A stretch of DNA of 64,000 nucleotides, taken from assembly GCF_015355765.1 (NCBI RefSeq), contig NZ_JACWNA010000001.1:62001-126000 (forward strand). Direction: 5' to 3'. Below, one piece after another: positions 1-8,700 of this stretch. Under the pieces are notes generated by a model. That model saw only the letters and a program-made list of their open reading frames with translations. It was not told the DNA's origin and did no database searches. Origin of the DNA: Actinomyces haliotis. Lineage in GTDB: Bacteria; Actinomycetota; Actinomycetes; Actinomycetales; Actinomycetaceae. The position numbers and the translations under genes are program-made. Each line of letters begins with the position of its first letter. Positions within the stretch are counted from its first letter, which is position 1.

Positions 1-424
1 CCAGCGGGGCGGGCATCTCGACGGTGAAGTAGGTGGTGAGGGCGCTGCCCGGCTTGGACACGCCGTCGAGGCTCGTCGAGCGCAGCAGGCTCGGGAGGAA
101 CGCGGCGCAGACGGCGAAGGTGAGGAATCCGGAGAAGAGCGTGGAGCCGTAGGCGATGGCGGTCGTGATGCCGAGCCACTTGCCCGCACCACGGCCGAGG
201 TCCGCGATCGCGGGGGTGACGAGCCCGACGATGATGAGCGGGATCGAGAAGGTGAGGAACTGGCTGAACAGGTCGGAGAAGGTCGCGAAGACGCGGCCGA
301 CCGGCTTCGGGATGAGGGGGCTGCCGCCCACGTGGATGGAGCCCAGGACGAGGGCGAGGACGATCGCGACGATGACCCACGTGAGGATCCCGCCCTTGGC
401 GAGGACCCGGCGCACGTTCGACAT
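1..424 (-). CDS. Dicarboxylate/amino acid:cation symporter (DAACS family), N-terminal part
   Basis: The gene runs off the left edge, so only the first 141 residues are visible. The ATG is at 422-424. The peptide begins MSNVRRVLAKGGILTWVIVA, has a first membrane helix at about residues 12-30 and a second at about 50-72 containing FSIPLIIVGLVTPAIADLG. A third hydrophobic stretch follows at about 80-105. This order, and the PLIIVGLVTPAIADLGRGAGKW-type segment, are typical of the GltP/DctA/SstT sodium- or proton-coupled dicarboxylate and amino acid carriers of the cytoplasmic membrane. Substrate cannot be assigned because the C-terminal binding hairpins lie outside the window. It is transcribed in the same direction as the DUF3017 gene, across a 119-nt gap. 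Confidence 0.75.
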   Translation of the reverse strand, partial: MSNVRRVLAKGGILTWVIVAIVLALVLGSIHVGGSPLIPKPVGRVFATFSDLFSQFLTFSIPLIIVGLVTPAIADLGRGAGKWLGITTAIAYGSTLFSGFLTFAVCAAFLPSLLRSTSLDGVSKPGSALTTYFTVEMPAPL

Positions 425-543
425 GGTGATGACTTTCCGCTGGGGATGGACGGTGGGTACCGCCCGTGCCGGTTCAGGATGACACACGTCTTGTCATCCG
501 GAACTCATCTGCCCAAGGCGTGGTCCGCGCGCCGCGCCGAGAC

Positions 544-1023
544 TCAGACTGACGGCAGCACGGCGTAGTAGGACAGCGCGGCGAGCCCTACCGCGAGGAG
601 CAGGCCGATGACGACGTCGAAGGCCCTGCCGCGGGCCGCGATCCACGTCCCCGTCGGCCGACGCAGGCGGACGGCAGCGAGGACGGTCACCCCGGCGGCA
701 AGCCACAGGACGGCCTGTCTGTTGTGCCCGAGCAGGGCCAGTGCGGGGACGAGGAGCAGGCCGGCGGCCACGGCGACGACGGCGAGCGTGCGGTAGGGCT
801 CCTTGTGCTCCTCGGGCTTGTCCAGGGCGCGCACCTCGGCGACGACCGGGGCGGGAAGGTCCTCGAGCACCGCCTCGGGCACCCCCTCGAGACCGCCGAC
901 GGTCTCAGACCCGATCTCGGACTCGATCTCGTGCGCGCGGGTCCCAGCAGCCCCGTCGGGCGTCTCGTCGCGCGCCTCGTCGGGGGCTGCGGAGCCGGTC
1001 GCGTCACTGGTCACGGCGGACAT
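544..1023 (-). CDS. DUF3017-type small membrane protein
   Basis: This 159-residue protein has an acidic, probably disordered N-terminal half (residues 1-75, rich in E, D and A) followed by three hydrophobic helices at about 80-98, 103-118 and 134-155. The membrane part, with LRRPTGTWIAARGRAFDVV between helices 2 and 3, resembles the actinobacterial DUF3017 family, whose members usually sit next to one-carbon or purine genes such as folD. Here the neighbour is purH, which ends 93 nt upstream on the same strand. Function is unknown. The start ATG at 1021-1023 is unusual because its Shine-Dalgarno sequence lies inside the 3' arm of a perfect 14-bp hairpin. The family assignment rests on overall shape and a short motif, so it is moderate. 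Confidence 0.6.
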   Translation of the reverse strand: MSAVTSDATGSAAPDEARDETPDGAAGTRAHEIESEIGSETVGGLEGVPEAVLEDLPAPVVAEVRALDKPEEHKEPYRTLAVVAVAAGLLLVPALALLGHNRQAVLWLAAGVTVLAAVRLRRPTGTWIAARGRAFDVVIGLLLAVGLAALSYYAVLPSV

Positions 1024-1026
1024 GCT

Positions 1027-1060
1027 AGCGGCCCTCCCCGTGGAGACGGGGAGGGCCGCT
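1027..1060 (-). promoter_or_regulatory. Perfect 14-bp hairpin enclosing the RBS of the DUF3017 gene
   Basis: The arms 1027-1040 and 1047-1060 are exact reverse complements with a 6-nt loop. Read on the minus strand, the 3' arm carries GGGGAGGG, the only Shine-Dalgarno-like sequence before the ATG at 1023, which begins 3 nt past the stem. The hairpin could terminate purH transcription (no U-tract follows) or mask ribosome access to the downstream gene. Confidence 0.55.
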
Positions 1061-1116
1061 GGACGGACTCACGCTGACCGGCGCCGGACCTCTTGGTCAG
1101 CGCACGCCCGGGACGC

Positions 1117-2853
1117 TCAGTGCGCGAAGTGGCGGTTGCTGGTGAGGTACATCGTGACGCCGGCCGCCTTCGCGGCCTCGATGACCTCCTCGTCGCGGAT
1201 GGAGCCGCCGGGCTGGACGACGGCGGTGACGCCGGCGTCAATGAGGACCTGGAGGCCGTCGGCGAAGGGGAAGAAGGCGTCAGAGGCGGCGACGGAGCCG
1301 CGGGCGCGCTCGGGCGCCTGCGCCTCGAGGATCTCGGAGGCGTCGGCGCCGCCGACGGCGCCCTCCTCCTGCTTGTCGGCCGCGGCGTCGCCGGTCGAGC
1401 GAAGGCCCAGCGTGTTCGCGCGCTCGACGGCCAGGCGGCAGGAGTCGACGCGGTTGACCTGCCCCATGCCGACGCCGACGGTCGCGCCGTCCTTGGCGAG
1501 CAGGATCGCGTTGGAGCGGACGGCTCGGATGGTCTCCCAGGCGAAGCGGAGGTCAGCGAGGGTCGGGTCGTCGGCGGCCTCGCCGGAGACGAGCTCCCAG
1601 GCGGTCGGGTCGTCGTCGCCGGCCTGGTAGGAGTCGCGCTCCTGGATGACGGCGCCGCCGGAGACCTGCTTGATCTCGAGCCCGTCGCGGGCCGGGGGCT
1701 CGACGACGAGGACGCGCAGGTTCTTCTTGGTGGAGAGGATCTCGACGGCCTCGTCCTCGAAGGCGGGGGCGGCGACGACCTCGGTGAAGATCGGCTTGAT
1801 CTGACGCGCCATCTCCGCGGTGACCGTCGAGTTCGTGGCGATGACGCCGCCGTAGGCGGAGACGGGGTCGCAGGCGTGGGCCTTGCGGTGAGCCTCGGCG
1901 ACGTCGCCGGAGGCGGAGACGGCGATGCCGCAGGGGTTGGCGTGCTTGACGACCGCGACGGTGGCGGCGTCGCCGTGGTCGTAGGCGGCGCGGACGGCGG
2001 CGTCGGTGTCCGTGTAGTTGTTGTAGCTCATGGCCTTGCCGTGGAGCTGACGGGCGTTGGCGACTCCCCCGGTGACGCCGGGCGTCGTGTAGACGGCGGC
2101 CTTCTGGGCCGGGTTCTCGCCGTAGCGCAGGGAGGCGAGGCGCTCGTACCCGGCGCCGACGTACTCGGGCAGCCCGGCCTGCTCACCGGCGGCCTCGGCG
2201 CGGTCGGTCTCGATCTGCTGGGCGAACCAGGTGGAGACGGCGGCGTCGTAGGCGGCGGTGTGGGCGAAGGCCTTGGCGGCGAGCTCGCGGCGCTGCGCGA
2301 GGGAGAAGCCGCCGTCGGCGACGGCCTTGGCGACGGCGTCGTACTCGGCGGGGTCGGTGACGACGGCGACGGCCGGGTGGTTCTTGGCGGCGGCGCGGAC
2401 CATGGAGGGACCGCCGATGTCGATCTGCTCGACGCAGGCGTCGAAGGGGGCGCCCGAGGCGACGGTGTCGGTGAAGGGGTAGAGGTTGACGACGACGAGG
2501 TCGATCGGGGTGACCTCGAGCTCCTCGAGCTGCGCCATGTGCTCGGCCTTGCGGCGGTCGGCGAGGATGCCGGCGTGGACGCGGGGGTGGAGGGTCTTGA
2601 CGCGGCCCTCGAGGCACTCGGGGAATCCGGTGACGTCCTCGACACCGGTGACGGGCAGACCCGCGCCGGAGATGGTCTTGGCGGTGGAGCCGGTGGAGAC
2701 GATCTCGACGCCGGCGTCGACGAGGGCGCGGGCGAGGTCGGTGAGGCCGGTCTTGTCGTAGACGGAGATGAGGACGCGCTTGACGGGCACCTGCTCGGGG
2801 TTGACGAGTCCCTCCGTGGGGACGTGGGCGGTGGGGACGGACTGCTGGCTCAT
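1117..2853 (-). CDS. purH: Bifunctional AICAR formyltransferase / IMP cyclohydrolase PurH
   Basis: PurH catalyses the last two steps of IMP synthesis in the cytoplasm: AICAR (ZMP) plus 10-formyl-THF gives FAICAR, which is then cyclised. The N-terminal cyclohydrolase (MGS-like) domain begins at about residue 25 with [13 protein letters not shown] and contains STGSTAKT and [10 protein letters not shown] (about 86-95). The transformylase domain contains [13 protein letters not shown] and [12 protein letters not shown], the formyl-transfer motif with the catalytic Lys-His. The protein ends with the conserved LTSNRHFAH. At 578 residues it is somewhat longer than the usual 515-530. ATG 2853 is chosen over a TTG two codons upstream because AGGAGAG lies 8 nt before it. 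The leader carries a ZTP riboswitch. Confidence 0.97.
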   Translation of the reverse strand: MSQQSVPTAHVPTEGLVNPEQVPVKRVLISVYDKTGLTDLARALVDAGVEIVSTGSTAKTISGAGLPVTGVEDVTGFPECLEGRVKTLHPRVHAGILADRRKAEHMAQLEELEVTPIDLVVVNLYPFTDTVASGAPFDACVEQIDIGGPSMVRAAAKNHPAVAVVTDPAEYDAVAKAVADGGFSLAQRRELAAKAFAHTAAYDAAVSTWFAQQIETDRAEAAGEQAGLPEYVGAGYERLASLRYGENPAQKAAVYTTPGVTGGVANARQLHGKAMSYNNYTDTDAAVRAAYDHGDAATVAVVKHANPCGIAVSASGDVAEAHRKAHACDPVSAYGGVIATNSTVTAEMARQIKPIFTEVVAAPAFEDEAVEILSTKKNLRVLVVEPPARDGLEIKQVSGGAVIQERDSYQAGDDDPTAWELVSGEAADDPTLADLRFAWETIRAVRSNAILLAKDGATVGVGMGQVNRVDSCRLAVERANTLGLRSTGDAAADKQEEGAVGGADASEILEAQAPERARGSVAASDAFFPFADGLQVLIDAGVTAVVQPGGSIRDEEVIEAAKAAGVTMYLTSNRHFAH

Positions 2854-2885
2854 GCGCAAGCTCTCCTGGGGGGTGCCGGTGTCTG

Positions 2886-2984
2886 GGCGGGACGCCCAGG
2901 CGGGCGACGTCCCGTGTGCTTCAGTCAGCCAGGTACAGGCTCGACCGCTCCCCGGTGGTGGTCCACCCTCGCCAGTCGCGGTCG
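2886..2984 (-). ncRNA. ZTP (pfl) riboswitch in the purH leader
   Basis: Read on the minus strand, the leader contains the pfl-motif elements in order. P1 pairs 2978-2983 with 2943-2948 (GACCGC/GCGGTC). Next comes the conserved CGACTGGCG (2971-2979). A short P2 hairpin GGTGG/CCACC is followed by GGGGAGC. After a variable linker of about 36 nt, the second subdomain has the hallmark CCGCCTGGGC (2894-2903) in P3. ZTP riboswitches bind ZMP/ZTP, the PurH substrate that accumulates when 10-formyl-THF is short, and are known upstream of purH and folate genes. The CCTGGG at 2895-2900 is complementary to CCCAGG overlapping the purH Shine-Dalgarno region (2865-2870), which would suit a translational ON switch (inference). 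Recognition is by motif; no covariance score was run. Confidence 0.88.
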
Positions 2985-2989
2985 CTACC

Positions 2990-2995
2990 AGGCTA
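2990..2995 (-). promoter_or_regulatory. Probable -10 box of purH
   Basis: TAGCCT on the minus strand fits the actinobacterial TANNNT -10. It is placed so that transcription would begin at about 2983, the first base of riboswitch helix P1. No good -35 is visible. Confidence 0.45.
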
Positions 2996-3070
2996 CCGCC
3001 GGGTGCGGGTGCGCGGGACGGTCCGGAGGGTGCCCCGGCTCACCCGGCGCACGCGGCCCAGTGCCCACCG

Positions 3071-3155
3071 CCGAGATCGAAGGTGATGCGCCCAGATCGA
3101 CCCTCGGGAGCACGATGTCGACGTCGACCCTTCGATCTGGGCAGTTTCGATCTGG
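3071..3155. repeat. Four copies of TTCGATCTGG arranged as an inverted cluster
   Basis: Copies at 3131-3140 and 3146-3155 read forward and are exact. Copies at 3092-3101 and 3072-3081 read in reverse with one mismatch each. Between the two halves lies the 12-bp palindrome GTCGACGTCGAC (3117-3128). The cluster sits between the divergent purH and yagU genes, about 80-165 bp upstream of the presumed purH start of transcription. It could be a repressor or activator array, or fold as a large cruciform. No regulator is assigned. Confidence 0.6.
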
Positions 3156-3273
3156 ACAGTGTGGTCGGGGTCGTCGGGAACGGCGCGTCCGCCACGGACC
3201 GCGCGGGAGCGGGCACGGCGCTAGGTTGGGTCTGAGGCCGGTCCGGCCGCGACCACGAGGCTCCACGACGGAG

Positions 3274-3312
3274 CGGCAGGAGGAACGGCATGGCGGCAGG
3301 AGGAACGACATG
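3274..3312 (+). promoter_or_regulatory. Tandemly duplicated RBS-plus-start in front of yagU
   Basis: A 19-bp unit CGGCAGGAGGAACGRCATG occurs at 3274-3292 and again at 3294-3312, differing at one base. Each unit holds a strong Shine-Dalgarno and an ATG. The second ATG (3310) opens yagU; the first ATG (3290) is in another frame. Confidence 0.8.
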
Positions 3313-3816
3313 TCAGCACTCTCGTCCCTGGGACGCTCGAAGGGCTCCGGCGGCGGCACCGCCCTGGCGGCGGGCGTCGTCGGTGGCCTCGTCGCCGGGC
3401 TGGTCAAGATCGGCTGGGAGGCGGCCCTGCCCCCGAGGACGCCCGAGCGCAACGACCCCAACCCGCCGAGGCACCTGCTCGAGCAGATCGGAGTGCCCGA
3501 GAACGTCCGCATCGCGACGGTCACCTGCAACGGCAACGAGGTCGGCGTGGCCGGCCTGTCCGTGCACCACGCCTTCTCCGTGGGCACCGCCGTGCCGTAC
3601 TGCCTGCTCGCTGAGCGATGCCCGGCGATCACGGCCGGCGGCGGCACCCTCTACGGCCTCGGCATCTGGGCCGGCTTCCACCTCGCGGTGCTGCCGGCCG
3701 TGGGCACGGTGCCCTCGGCCACGGAGCAGCCGTGGCAGGAGCACCTCTCGGAGGTCCTCGGCCACGTCATCTGGGCCGGCACCATCGAGGCGGTCCGCCG
3801 CGACCTCACGGCCTGA
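3310..3816 (+). CDS. YagU family (DUF1440) inner-membrane protein
   Basis: The 168-residue product resembles Escherichia coli YagU along its whole length. Visible matches are a first helix GVVGGLVAGLVKIGWE followed by ALPPRTP (YagU: KWGAEVPLPPRSP), a middle HHAFSVGTAVPYCLLAERCP segment and the C-terminal TEQPWQEHLSEVLGHVIWAGTIEAVRRDL. Three or four membrane helices are apparent. YagU has been linked to acid tolerance in E. coli; the molecular role is unknown. The start is fixed by the AGGAGG 6 nt upstream of ATG 3310. The gene interrupts the otherwise conserved purN-purH pair on the opposite strand. The reading frame ends in four consecutive GCCTGA units (3811-3834), the first of which supplies the stop. 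Confidence 0.85.
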   Translation: MSALSSLGRSKGSGGGTALAAGVVGGLVAGLVKIGWEAALPPRTPERNDPNPPRHLLEQIGVPENVRIATVTCNGNEVGVAGLSVHHAFSVGTAVPYCLLAERCPAITAGGGTLYGLGIWAGFHLAVLPAVGTVPSATEQPWQEHLSEVLGHVIWAGTIEAVRRDLTA

Positions 3817-3849
3817 GCCTGAGCCTGAGCCTGAGGCCCAGGGACGCAC

Positions 3850-3905
3850 GGACGGCCCCGTCCGGCTCCCGCACCCCTTGGTGCGGCGGCCGGACGGGGC
3901 CGTCC
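3850..3905. terminator. Bidirectional hairpin terminator between yagU and purN
   Basis: A perfect 16-bp stem (3850-3865 with 3890-3905) encloses a second small hairpin CCGCACC/GGTGCGG. It lies between the converging ends of yagU and purN. No poly-T tract follows, as is common at this GC content. Confidence 0.75.
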
Positions 3906-3919
3906 TCGTGCGACGTGCC

Positions 3920-4588
3920 TCAGCGCCAGGCCCAGAACCGGTCTCTGTGTCGGTGCTCCCGCGACAGGAGCCCGACCTGCTCGACGAGCTGGGGCGTCTC
4001 CGCGGCCTTGACGCGCTCGGTGAGCGTCTCCTCCGTGTCGCCGGGCAGGACCGGCACCTCGACCTGGGCGATGTGCTCGCCCGTGTCGACTCCCGCGTCC
4101 ACCCAGAACAGCGTCGCGCCGGCGCGGGTCGCCCCGGCGGCAAGGGCGTCGCGCACGGCGTGGGCTCCCGGGAAGCTCGGCAGGAGCGAGGGGTGCGTGT
4201 TGACGATCCGTCCCCCGAGGCGGGTGAGGACGGGTTCGCCGAGGATCCTCATGAAGCCGGCGCACACGACGAGGTCTGGCTCGGCCGAGGCGATCTCGTC
4301 GGCGAGCGCCTCGTCCCAGGCCGCACGGTCCTCGAAGTCCCGGGGGGCGACGACGGCGACCGGGACCCCGGCGTCACGGGCGTGCTCGACGCCGGCGCAA
4401 GGCTTGTCGGCGACGACGAGGACGACCTGGGCGCCGTAGGCCGGGTCCTCGCAAGCGCGCAGGAGCGCCCCGAGGTTGGACCCGGTCCCGGAGACGAGGA
4501 CGACGAGCCGCGCCCGGTCATCGGTGTCGGCCCCGGGGACGGGTGTCCCCGCGGGGGCGGTGTTTCGCGCGGAAGCAGGTTCAGTCAT
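3920..4588 (-). CDS. purN: Phosphoribosylglycinamide formyltransferase PurN
   Basis: PurN transfers a formyl group from 10-formyl-THF to GAR, the third step of purine synthesis. The 222-residue protein begins with a 24-residue low-complexity lead, then shows the family landmarks LVVLVSGTGSNLGALL (phosphate-binding loop), VVCAGFMRIL, the catalytic segment GRIVNTHPSLLPSFPGAHAV (Asn and His of the INxHPSLLP motif), and the conserved VDAGVDTGEHIAQVEVPV with the catalytic Asp. ATG 4586-4588 overlaps the stop of perM by 8 nt (ATGACTGA), so translation is probably coupled. It is one of two formyl-folate-dependent purine enzymes in this cluster, the other being purH. Confidence 0.95.
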   Translation of the reverse strand: MTEPASARNTAPAGTPVPGADTDDRARLVVLVSGTGSNLGALLRACEDPAYGAQVVLVVADKPCAGVEHARDAGVPVAVVAPRDFEDRAAWDEALADEIASAEPDLVVCAGFMRILGEPVLTRLGGRIVNTHPSLLPSFPGAHAVRDALAAGATRAGATLFWVDAGVDTGEHIAQVEVPVLPGDTEETLTERVKAAETPQLVEQVGLLSREHRHRDRFWAWR

Positions 4589-6371
4589 CGGTGTCCTCCG
4601 TGGCATCGGTCGTTGGAGAGGCGGCCCGGGCTGCGGCCTCCGCCTCGTCCCGGTCGAGACGATCGGCGAGGCGCGCTCTCCAGCCGGTGAAACGAGGCCG
4701 CTGCTCGACGGTCTCGGCCGGCGTGCTCGCCAGGGCGTCGGTCGCCCTCTCCGGCTTCTCCGAGCCGGCCCGGTCGTCTGCGTCCTCGTCGTCGCCGTAG
4801 TCGTCGTCGGCGGGCCGGACGTCCCCGGTGGGGTCATCGCCGGCGCCGTCGACCGGCAGGTCCTCGTCCCCAGCGATGGCGACCTCGTCAGGGGCCTCGT
4901 CCCAGGGGTCGTCGTCCCGGGAGCCGTCGTCGGGAGCCTCGTCAACAGGCCCCGCGAACGGCTCGTCCGGCGACGTCACCCGCTGCTGCTCGGCTGAGCC
5001 GGCGAGCAGCTCGGACTCGTCGTCATCGGTCGGCCTCGGCTGCGCCCGGGCCTCCTCGCGCTCACGGCGGGCCTGAGCGCGGCGCTCCCGCGCGGCGTCG
5101 AGGCCCGCTCCGACGCGAACTCGGGCACTCGAGGCGGCCTCCCCCGTGTGCTCGACGCCGTGCTCGGTGGCGCGGCGCGTCCAGGGGTGGGCGGCGGCGG
5201 TGCCGGCGAGCATGGCGACACCGACCTCGAGGAGCAGCAGCCCCGCGACGAGGCCCGAGCGGGGACCGACGTCCGTCATGCGGCCCGGACCGATCGAGCC
5301 GGTGGCCAGAAGACAGGCGATGAGAGTGAGGAGCGCGAGTCCGAGGGACGCGGCGACGGCGGCGATGAGGGCCTCCGGCAGCGCGAGGGCGGCGAGCCGC
5401 CGGCGGTGCCGCCACACGGCGGCGAGCGCCGCGACGCTCAGGGCCAGCGGCAGGACGGTCCCCCCGTGAGCGAGGGCGTCCGTGGGGAGCAGGCCGAGGA
5501 GCGGCAGCGAGGGCACGGAGCCGGCCACGACGTGGCTCGGCGCGAAGACGGTGCCGGTGCCGACGAGGAAGCCCGGACCGGCCAGCCACGCGAGCGTCCA
5601 CACGAGGGTCGTCGGCACCCAGGCGATCTGGAGGAGCAGGAGCCCGAGCCAGGACAGGACGCCGCCCCCGCTCACGGTGCCGTACAGGCGCGTGAGTCGG
5701 TGGAAGCCGCCGATGAGGGCGAGGACCGCGCAGGCGAGCACGAGCGCGCCGATGATGAGCGCCGTCGTCCGCGCCAGCGCGAGGGCGGGGTCGACCCAGC
5801 GCGGCCGGCGGCCCCAGGCGTCGGAGGCGCGGTCCCAGCCGCGTCCGTCGCGGTGGAGGCTCCAGGCGGTGACGAGGAGGGCGAGGAGCGCGCTCCCACC
5901 GACCGCCGGAAGCGTCCCCGTCCCCGACGGTCCTGCCAGCAGAACGAGCACGAGGCTCGTGAGCAGGGCTGAGCCGACCACCCAGGCGCCCGAGGACGGG
6001 CCCGTGAGACGAGCACGGCGCACCGAGTGGGCGGTGAGCCACGCCTGAGCGAGGGTGACCCCGAGCAGGGGCAGGGCGAGCACGCCGTCGGCGCTGTCTG
6101 CGCCTCCGAGCGAGCCGCCGAGCGCGAGCCCCCACAGGCCCGTGCCGGTCCGCACGGCGGAGCCGAGGGAGAGCGCCGCCGCGGCGTCGAGCGAGGAGGT
6201 CGAGACGAAGACGGCGAGCGCCGGGATGACGACGAGGAGCCAGCCCGCCAGGACCGACTCGACGCCCGCGCGCACGGCGAAGGGCCAGTCCACCGGGAGG
6301 CCACGGCTCGCGCCGCGCCCACCGGTGGGCTGGTCCTCGCTCAGTCCTCGTTGACCGCGCTCGCGCCTCAC
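4581..6371 (-). CDS. DUF6350 / PerM-like polytopic membrane protein
   Basis: The 596-residue protein has about nine hydrophobic helices over residues 30-395, then a long charged tail (about 400-596) rich in D, E, R and A, probably disordered and cytoplasmic. Position between sucD and purN and the overall architecture match mycobacterial Rv0955 (PerM), a cell-division-associated membrane protein; the family is now called DUF6350. Its biochemical role is unresolved. The GTG start at 6371 overlaps the sucD stop (GTGA), and its own stop overlaps the purN start, so sucC-sucD-perM-purN looks like one transcript. The acidic tail is longer than in Rv0955 (about 455 residues in total; from memory). 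Confidence 0.8.
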   Translation of the reverse strand: MRRERGQRGLSEDQPTGGRGASRGLPVDWPFAVRAGVESVLAGWLLVVIPALAVFVSTSSLDAAAALSLGSAVRTGTGLWGLALGGSLGGADSADGVLALPLLGVTLAQAWLTAHSVRRARLTGPSSGAWVVGSALLTSLVLVLLAGPSGTGTLPAVGGSALLALLVTAWSLHRDGRGWDRASDAWGRRPRWVDPALALARTTALIIGALVLACAVLALIGGFHRLTRLYGTVSGGGVLSWLGLLLLQIAWVPTTLVWTLAWLAGPGFLVGTGTVFAPSHVVAGSVPSLPLLGLLPTDALAHGGTVLPLALSVAALAAVWRHRRRLAALALPEALIAAVAASLGLALLTLIACLLATGSIGPGRMTDVGPRSGLVAGLLLLEVGVAMLAGTAAAHPWTRRATEHGVEHTGEAASSARVRVGAGLDAARERRAQARREREEARAQPRPTDDDESELLAGSAEQQRVTSPDEPFAGPVDEAPDDGSRDDDPWDEAPDEVAIAGDEDLPVDGAGDDPTGDVRPADDDYGDDEDADDRAGSEKPERATDALASTPAETVEQRPRFTGWRARLADRLDRDEAEAAARAASPTTDATEDTDD

Positions 6372-7306
6372 GCCTGCTCGCCGGCGAGCTCGCGGTAGAG
6401 CTCCCGGGCGATGTCAGCGGTCTCGGTGGGGGTGCGGCCCACGCGCACGCCGGCCGCCTCGAGGGCGACCTTCTTCGCGGCGGCGGTGCCGGAGGAGCCG
6501 GAGACGATGGCGCCGGCGTGGCCCATGGTCTTGCCCTCGGGGGCCGTGAAGCCGGCGACGTAGGCGACGACCGGCTTGGTGACGTACTCCTGGATGTAGG
6601 CCGCGGCCCGCTCCTCGGCGTCACCCCCGATCTCACCGATCATGACGATGGCCTTGGTGTCGGGATCTGCCTCGAAGCCGGCGAGGGCGTCGATGTGGGT
6701 CGTGCCGACGACCGGATCGCCGCCGATGCCGATGCAGGTGGTGAAGCCGAGGTCCCGCAGCTCGTGCATGAGCTGGTAGGTGAGGGTGCCGGACTTGGAG
6801 ACGAGGCCGATGGGCCCGGGGCCCGTGATGTCGGGCGGGGTGATGCCGACGTTGGAGCGGGCCGGGGAGATGATGCCGGGGCAGTTCGGGCCGATGATCT
6901 GGACGCCCTTGCTCGCCGCGTAGGCGCGGAAGTAGGTGGCATCGTGGACGGGGATTCCCTCCGTGATGACGACGACGAGGCGCAGGCCCGCGTCGACGGC
7001 CTCGACGACGGCGTCCTTGGCGAAGGCCGGCGGGACGAAGACGACGGAAACGGTCGCGTCGGTGGCGGAGCGGGCCTCGGCGACGGTGCCGTAGACGGGC
7101 ACCTCGACGGTCCCGGCGGTGACGTCGCCGGAGGCCGGGCCGATGGGCTCGACGTCGAAGGCGACGGAGGTGCCGGCCTTGCGGGGGTTGACGCCCGCGA
7201 CGACCTTCGTGCCGGCGGAGAGCATGCGGCGGGTGTGCTTCTGGCCCTCCGAGCCGGTCATGCCCTGGACGATGACGCGGTCGTTCTCATCGAGGAAGAT
7301 GCTCAT
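6368..7306 (-). CDS. sucD: Succinyl-CoA synthetase (ADP/GDP-forming) alpha subunit
   Basis: With SucC this forms the enzyme interconverting succinyl-CoA plus phosphate and NDP with succinate plus NTP. The 312-residue protein has the N-terminal CoA-binding Rossmann domain ([15 protein letters not shown], then GVNPRKAGT), the [19 protein letters not shown] motif, [12 protein letters not shown], and the [14 protein letters not shown] segment near residue 265, which carries the phosphohistidine. ATG 7304-7306 follows the sucC stop by 4 nt. The downstream perM start overlaps its stop. Confidence 0.97.
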   Translation of the reverse strand: MSIFLDENDRVIVQGMTGSEGQKHTRRMLSAGTKVVAGVNPRKAGTSVAFDVEPIGPASGDVTAGTVEVPVYGTVAEARSATDATVSVVFVPPAFAKDAVVEAVDAGLRLVVVITEGIPVHDATYFRAYAASKGVQIIGPNCPGIISPARSNVGITPPDITGPGPIGLVSKSGTLTYQLMHELRDLGFTTCIGIGGDPVVGTTHIDALAGFEADPDTKAIVMIGEIGGDAEERAAAYIQEYVTKPVVAYVAGFTAPEGKTMGHAGAIVSGSSGTAAAKKVALEAAGVRVGRTPTETADIARELYRELAGEQA

Positions 7307-7310
7307 GGAC

Positions 7311-8495
7311 TCAGGCTCCCAGCTTCTCGGCGATCTCGGTGACGACGTCGGCGGCGCCGTCCATGGTGGGGACGACGGTGACGCCGTCGATGTTGGCGTC
7401 CGCGAGGATCTGGCGACCCAGCGCGGCGTTGTTGCCGTCCAGCCGGACGACGATGGGCTTGTCGAAGTCCTCGAGCGTGCCGACGGCGGTGACGATGCCG
7501 TTCGCGACGGTGTCGCAGGAGGTGATGCCGCCGAAGACGTTGACGAGGATGGCGCGGACCTGCGGGTCGGAGGCGACGACCTCGAGGCCGGTGGCCATGA
7601 CCTCCGCGGAGGAGCCGCCTCCGAGGTCGAGGAAGTTCGCCGGGCGCATCCCGCCGTGGCGCTCGCCGGCGCCTGCGACGACGTCGAGGGTGGACATGAC
7701 CAGGCCGGCACCGTTGCCGAGCACGCCGACCTCGCCCTCGAGGCGGACGTAGTTGAGCCCGGCCTCCTTGGCGCGGGTCTCGAGCGGGTCGGCCTCGGTG
7801 GTGTCCTTGAGGTCGGTGTGCTCGGGGTGGCGGAAGCGGGAGTTGTCGTCGAGGGAGACCTTGCCGTCGACCGCGAGGACGGTCCCCTCCGGGGTGGCGA
7901 CGAGGGGGTTGACCTCGACGAGGGTGGCGTCCTCCTCCTGGAAGACCTCCCACAGCTGGATGATGGCCGAGGCGACGCCCGTGGCGACGGGGCCGGCCTC
8001 GAAGCCGGCGGCCTCGACGATCTGGGTGGCGACCTCGGTGGTGACGCCGACGAGCGGGTCGATGGCGACGCGGGCGAGGGCCTCGGGGCGCTCCTTGGCG
8101 AGCGTCTCGATCTCCATGCCGCCCTCCTTGGAGCACATGGCGAGGTAGCGCCTCTCGGCGCGGTCCAGGAGGATCGAGAAGTAGAACTCGGAGGCGATCT
8201 CAGCGCCGTCGGCGATGAGGACGGTGCGGACCGTGTGCCCCTTGATGTCCATGCCGAGGATCTTCTCCGCGGCGTCGCGGGCCTCGTCGGCGCCGCGCGC
8301 GAGCTTGACGCCGCCGGCCTTGCCGCGGCCGCCGGTCTTGACCTGGGCCTTGACGACGACGAGGGAGGAGCCGTGGGCGAACATGTCCGTGGCGACCTCG
8401 TGCGCCTGCTCAGGCGTGGTGGCGGTGCCGCCTCCGAGCACGGGGACGCCGTGCTTCCTGAACAGGTCTCGTGCCTGGTACTCATACAGGTCCAT
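7311..8495 (-). CDS. sucC: Succinyl-CoA synthetase (ADP-forming) beta subunit
   Basis: The 394-residue beta subunit starts [19 protein letters not shown] and has the ATP-grasp nucleotide-binding fold: [21 protein letters not shown] at about 47-67, [27 protein letters not shown] at about 205-231, and the C-terminal ligase domain with [13 protein letters not shown] and [17 protein letters not shown]. It supplies the nucleotide site and pairs with SucD. It is the first gene of the sucC-sucD-perM-purN transcript. In combination with kgd at the other end of the window it suggests an oxidative branch from 2-oxoglutarate to succinate. Confidence 0.97.
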   Translation of the reverse strand: MDLYEYQARDLFRKHGVPVLGGGTATTPEQAHEVATDMFAHGSSLVVVKAQVKTGGRGKAGGVKLARGADEARDAAEKILGMDIKGHTVRTVLIADGAEIASEFYFSILLDRAERRYLAMCSKEGGMEIETLAKERPEALARVAIDPLVGVTTEVATQIVEAAGFEAGPVATGVASAIIQLWEVFQEEDATLVEVNPLVATPEGTVLAVDGKVSLDDNSRFRHPEHTDLKDTTEADPLETRAKEAGLNYVRLEGEVGVLGNGAGLVMSTLDVVAGAGERHGGMRPANFLDLGGGSSAEVMATGLEVVASDPQVRAILVNVFGGITSCDTVANGIVTAVGTLEDFDKPIVVRLDGNNAALGRQILADANIDGVTVVPTMDGAADVVTEIAEKLGA

Positions 8496-8565
8496 CCAGA
8501 TCGTCCTTCCAGGATCGTGTCCGGGGGCGTCGTCGTTCCCGGGGCTGGGCGTGTGTCCGCGACCG

Positions 8566-8571
8566 AGCCTA
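8566..8571 (-). promoter_or_regulatory. Probable -10 box of the sucC operon
   Basis: TAGGCT on the minus strand fits TANNNT and would give a leader of about 65 nt before the sucC ATG. The rest of the 205-bp sucC-pfk divergent region shows no clear -35 or operator. Confidence 0.4.
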
Positions 8572-8700
8572 ACGCGACCCAGGACACAGTGAGGACGAAG
8601 GACCCGGACGAGTCTCCGCGTGTTCACCCTGCGAGAGGTGACGCGGCTCGCGCCGTCGACGACAATAGCCCGGAAGACCCGCGCGACCTGGAAGGACGTC

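Noticed and set aside
1093-3816. A 907-codon open frame on the plus strand opposite purH running into yagU
   Set aside because: It is the antisense shadow of purH: Gly/Asp/Val-rich, low complexity and without family features. Only its last 168 codons (yagU) are real.
3811-3834. Four GCCTGA repeats at the yagU stop as a phase-variable tract
   Set aside because: The unit is 6 nt and the first copy already provides the stop codon, so changes in copy number would not alter the protein.
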